A DNA stretch of 64,000 bases from Sipunculus nudus (lineage: Eukaryota > Annelida > Sipuncula > Golfingiida > Sipunculidae): NCBI GenBank assembly GCA_026874595.1, contig CM049317.1, positions 51,355,618 through 51,419,617 of the forward strand, in the 5' to 3' direction. Below the pieces are notes generated by a model. The model was not told where the DNA came from, made no database searches, and saw only the letters and a program-made list of their open reading frames with translations. Within the stretch, counting starts at the first letter, position 1. Each line of letters begins with the position of its first letter. The position numbers and the translations under genes are program-made. Shown here piece after piece: positions 62,182 through 64,000 of the stretch.

Positions 62182-62749
62182 CGTGTGTGAATATATGTGC
62201 ACTTTTCCAATCTGATAATTCAAATATACATATATGCATTCATGTTAATTTTTCACTTTCTTTTAATTTATATATGCAGGAGAGCAGTTGTATTAGCGTA
62301 AACGGCTACTTTGTTATCCTATTGAAATAAATATTTTTCCACCTTGGAAATATATTTTTCACACCTAGTAATTCGTGCGCACGGATTAGTAATTCGTGGC
62401 AACGAATTAGTATTTCGTGCGCACGGATTAGTAATTCGTGCGCACGAATTGATAAATATTTTTCCACCTTGGAAATTTATTTTTTCTCACCGAGTAATTC
62501 GTGCGCACGAATTAGTAATTCGTGCGCGCGGATAAGTAATTCTTGCGCACGAATTAATAAATATTTATCACCATGTCGTCTCCCGGGCTCCGTACCTATT
62601 CACTGCAAAAGTATCACCTTTCACAACCCTTGTGATACGGTCGGCTGCGCGCAGAGCCAATTCTTACAGTAAAACATTAATACACAACAATATAGTATTG
62701 TGGTCGGGCAAGTGATCTGTATCTAGATCTACTCTGTGACATATAGGTA

Positions 62750-63142
62750 TATAAACAGGTAAAGTAGAAAATATTTGCAGACTTAAGCTAAGATTTTTTT
62801 TATGCACGCCATGCAGGACGCGGAAAGCGTATAAAATCGGCACACGCATTGTGAAATAAAGAATGTGTGTTGAGAGATTTGATATGAACCTGCACGATGG
62901 CATGAATTTCTTTCTATGTGTTGTACCTTGATAACATCCGAAAACTTAAAAATTCGCTACATGCAGCGATCATTTTTGCCGGATATATAAGCATTCCGCA
63001 TGCCGGGTCCGCGCATGAGTAATCTCACCGTCTTTATTTCACAATGCGTGTGCCGATTTTATACGCTTTCCGCATCCTGCATTCCGTGCATAAAAAAATC
63101 TAAGCTTTAGTCTGCAAATATATTCTACTTTACCTGTTTATA
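62750..63142. mobile_element. Fold-back element with arms of about 110 bp
   Basis: The left arm (62750-62865, tataaacaggtaaagtag ... gcattgtgaaataaag) is repeated in inverse at 63036-63142 with few mismatches, around a loop of about 170 bp. No coding frame. A transcript would form a long hairpin. Confidence 0.75.
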
Positions 63143-63412
63143 ATCTCCACCAAGCAGCAGGGGTTATGTTTTTGCGGGTGTTGGTTTGTTTGTTTGTCTG
63201 TTAGCAATATTAGTCAAAAGTTATTGACGGATTGTGATGAAACCTTCAGGGTAGCTTGACAATGGTCGAAGGAAAAAATGATTACATTTGATACGGAAAC
63301 GTTCTTGATCCAGGAATATTTTAAAGGAAAAATGTTTCTTTTCTGACAGTTTCATATTAGGCTTATGGCCTGAATTGTTGGAGGTCTGCGCTCTCTGAGT
63401 GCTTTTCTAGTA
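63143..63412 (+). repeat. Dispersed invertebrate repeat fragment
   Basis: Begins tctccaccaagcagcagggg, contains gtttgtttgtttgtctgttag and gacggattgtgatgaaacct, and ends gtgcttttctag. I recognise the general type from other invertebrate genomes, but there is no second copy in the window to confirm it. Confidence 0.4.
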
Positions 63413-63476
63413 TTTATATATTAATTTATTATATTTATTATTTGATCAAAAAGATAACTATCCTTATTTATATCCT

Positions 63477-63479
<3 letters not shown>

Positions 63480-63541
<62 letters not shown>
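63480..63541. repeat. (AT)n microsatellite
   Basis: About 62 bp of perfect AT; the remaining 460 bp of the window hold nothing recognisable. Confidence 0.95.
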
Positions 63542-63543
<2 letters not shown>

Positions 63544-64000
63544 TTGGAATAAAAAGAGCCGTTATTTCAATCGGGTAGAGTTATGTTTTCATGCTGAAAT
63601 ATTGCCATTAAATATTTTTTTTGCTGTATCTATAAAATCACCATTTAATATATAGTGAGAGCCAAAAATTTACTAAGTACAGTTTGCCTGGGTTGTATCT
63701 TAAATACATGATAGATACTGCAGTATATATGCCTTAGTTTAAGGACTAACTGTGAAGCAGAGTTGCATGCTATTCATTATACTGTTAAAATTTCTGAATA
63801 AGAGAGATTTCTAAATAATTGCACCCTCTGTGATTGAAATTACTAGATGGTTCATTGAACCGTGGAAAAAAGAGTTAATTTTATTTACATGGATATATAT
63901 CAGTGTGTGCAGTAAGTGCATTGACTTGTCCTGTTTCAGTTTTTATATAAAACAAAAGTCTAGTAAGGCATATATTAAAATGCTAGTGATAAACCCAAAG

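Larger units (their letters stand above)
60623..62593. mobile_element. 2-kb element with long terminal inverted repeats built of an 18-bp palindrome
   Basis: The left end acggagcccgggagacgaca (60623) is matched in inverse at 62593. The similarity continues inward for more than 150 bp through copies of the palindrome aattcgtgcgcacgaatt and its variants, separated by 2-4 bp, and 'ttccaaggtgg'. The flanks read CCTATTA and CCTATTC, a possible 6-bp target duplication. The inside holds a decayed LINE and a (TA)n tract. The class of the carrier element is not known to me. Confidence 0.7.

Noticed and set aside
60660-62566. CRISPR-like array of regularly spaced short repeats
   Set aside because: The repeats are self-palindromic with 2-4 bp spacers, form mirrored TIRs and lie in an animal genome. 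No unique spacers or cas genes are present.

Overview
The window looks like animal nuclear DNA, most likely from a mollusc and plausibly a bivalve. It is AT-rich, with split genes bounded by GT/AG introns, many dinucleotide microsatellites, poly-G tracts and dispersed repeats. Two repeats are of types I associate with molluscan genomes: a 'gacctcaaaatc' tandem unit ending in a GGACGGACAGAC tail (54.9-55.5 kb), and short GGATCC-ended elements with G-runs. The species assignment is inference. There are no operons, ribosome binding sites or other prokaryotic features, and no intact tRNA or rRNA gene was found.

The gene content is a cluster of three paralogous C-type lectin-like (CTLD) genes between 22.3 and 43.5 kb. 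Gene A (+, 22345-27886) can be read from signal peptide to stop: two CTLDs, a stalk, one membrane helix and a short tail, making a type I membrane receptor of about 383 aa. Gene C (-, 35455-31866) has a signal peptide and two intact CTLDs, but its 3' exons were not found. Gene B (-, 43425-39329) matches gene A exon for exon, down to the membrane exon. It carries a 1-bp deletion in exon 4 and has lost the last CTLD cysteine in exon 5, so it is probably a recent pseudogene or null allele. Every recognised intron of all three genes is in phase 1. Exon 1 is 67 nt in A and C, exon 2 is 258 nt in A and B, and exon 3 is 123 nt in all three.

The rest is mostly transposon-derived. From left to right: microsatellites (6-10 kb); a 1.05-kb terminal-inverted-repeat element filled with TTGGTT/AACCAA (12.7-13.8 kb); a 5'-truncated Penelope-like element with inverted terminal copies and a GIY-YIG-type C-terminal remnant (15.4-16.5 kb); a Mutator-like non-autonomous element nested in another repeat (17.8-18.6 kb), with a second copy at 37 kb and a possible empty-site relative at 41.2 kb; duplicated 'ggtggtcgtaat' elements (18.9-19.9 kb); tRNA-derived SINE-like copies at 13.2, 28.4, 36.2, 47.2 and 57.6 kb; four diverged exon-like units (44.3-46.2 kb); a probable solo LTR (51.0-51.7 kb); a 2-kb element whose ends are arrays of an 18-bp perfect palindrome around a decayed LINE (60.6-62.6 kb); and a fold-back element (62.75-63.14 kb).

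The working model is a small locus of innate-recognition receptors, duplicating and decaying inside repeat-rich DNA. Ligands and signalling cannot be read from the sequence. All splice sites were chosen by eye and need transcript evidence.
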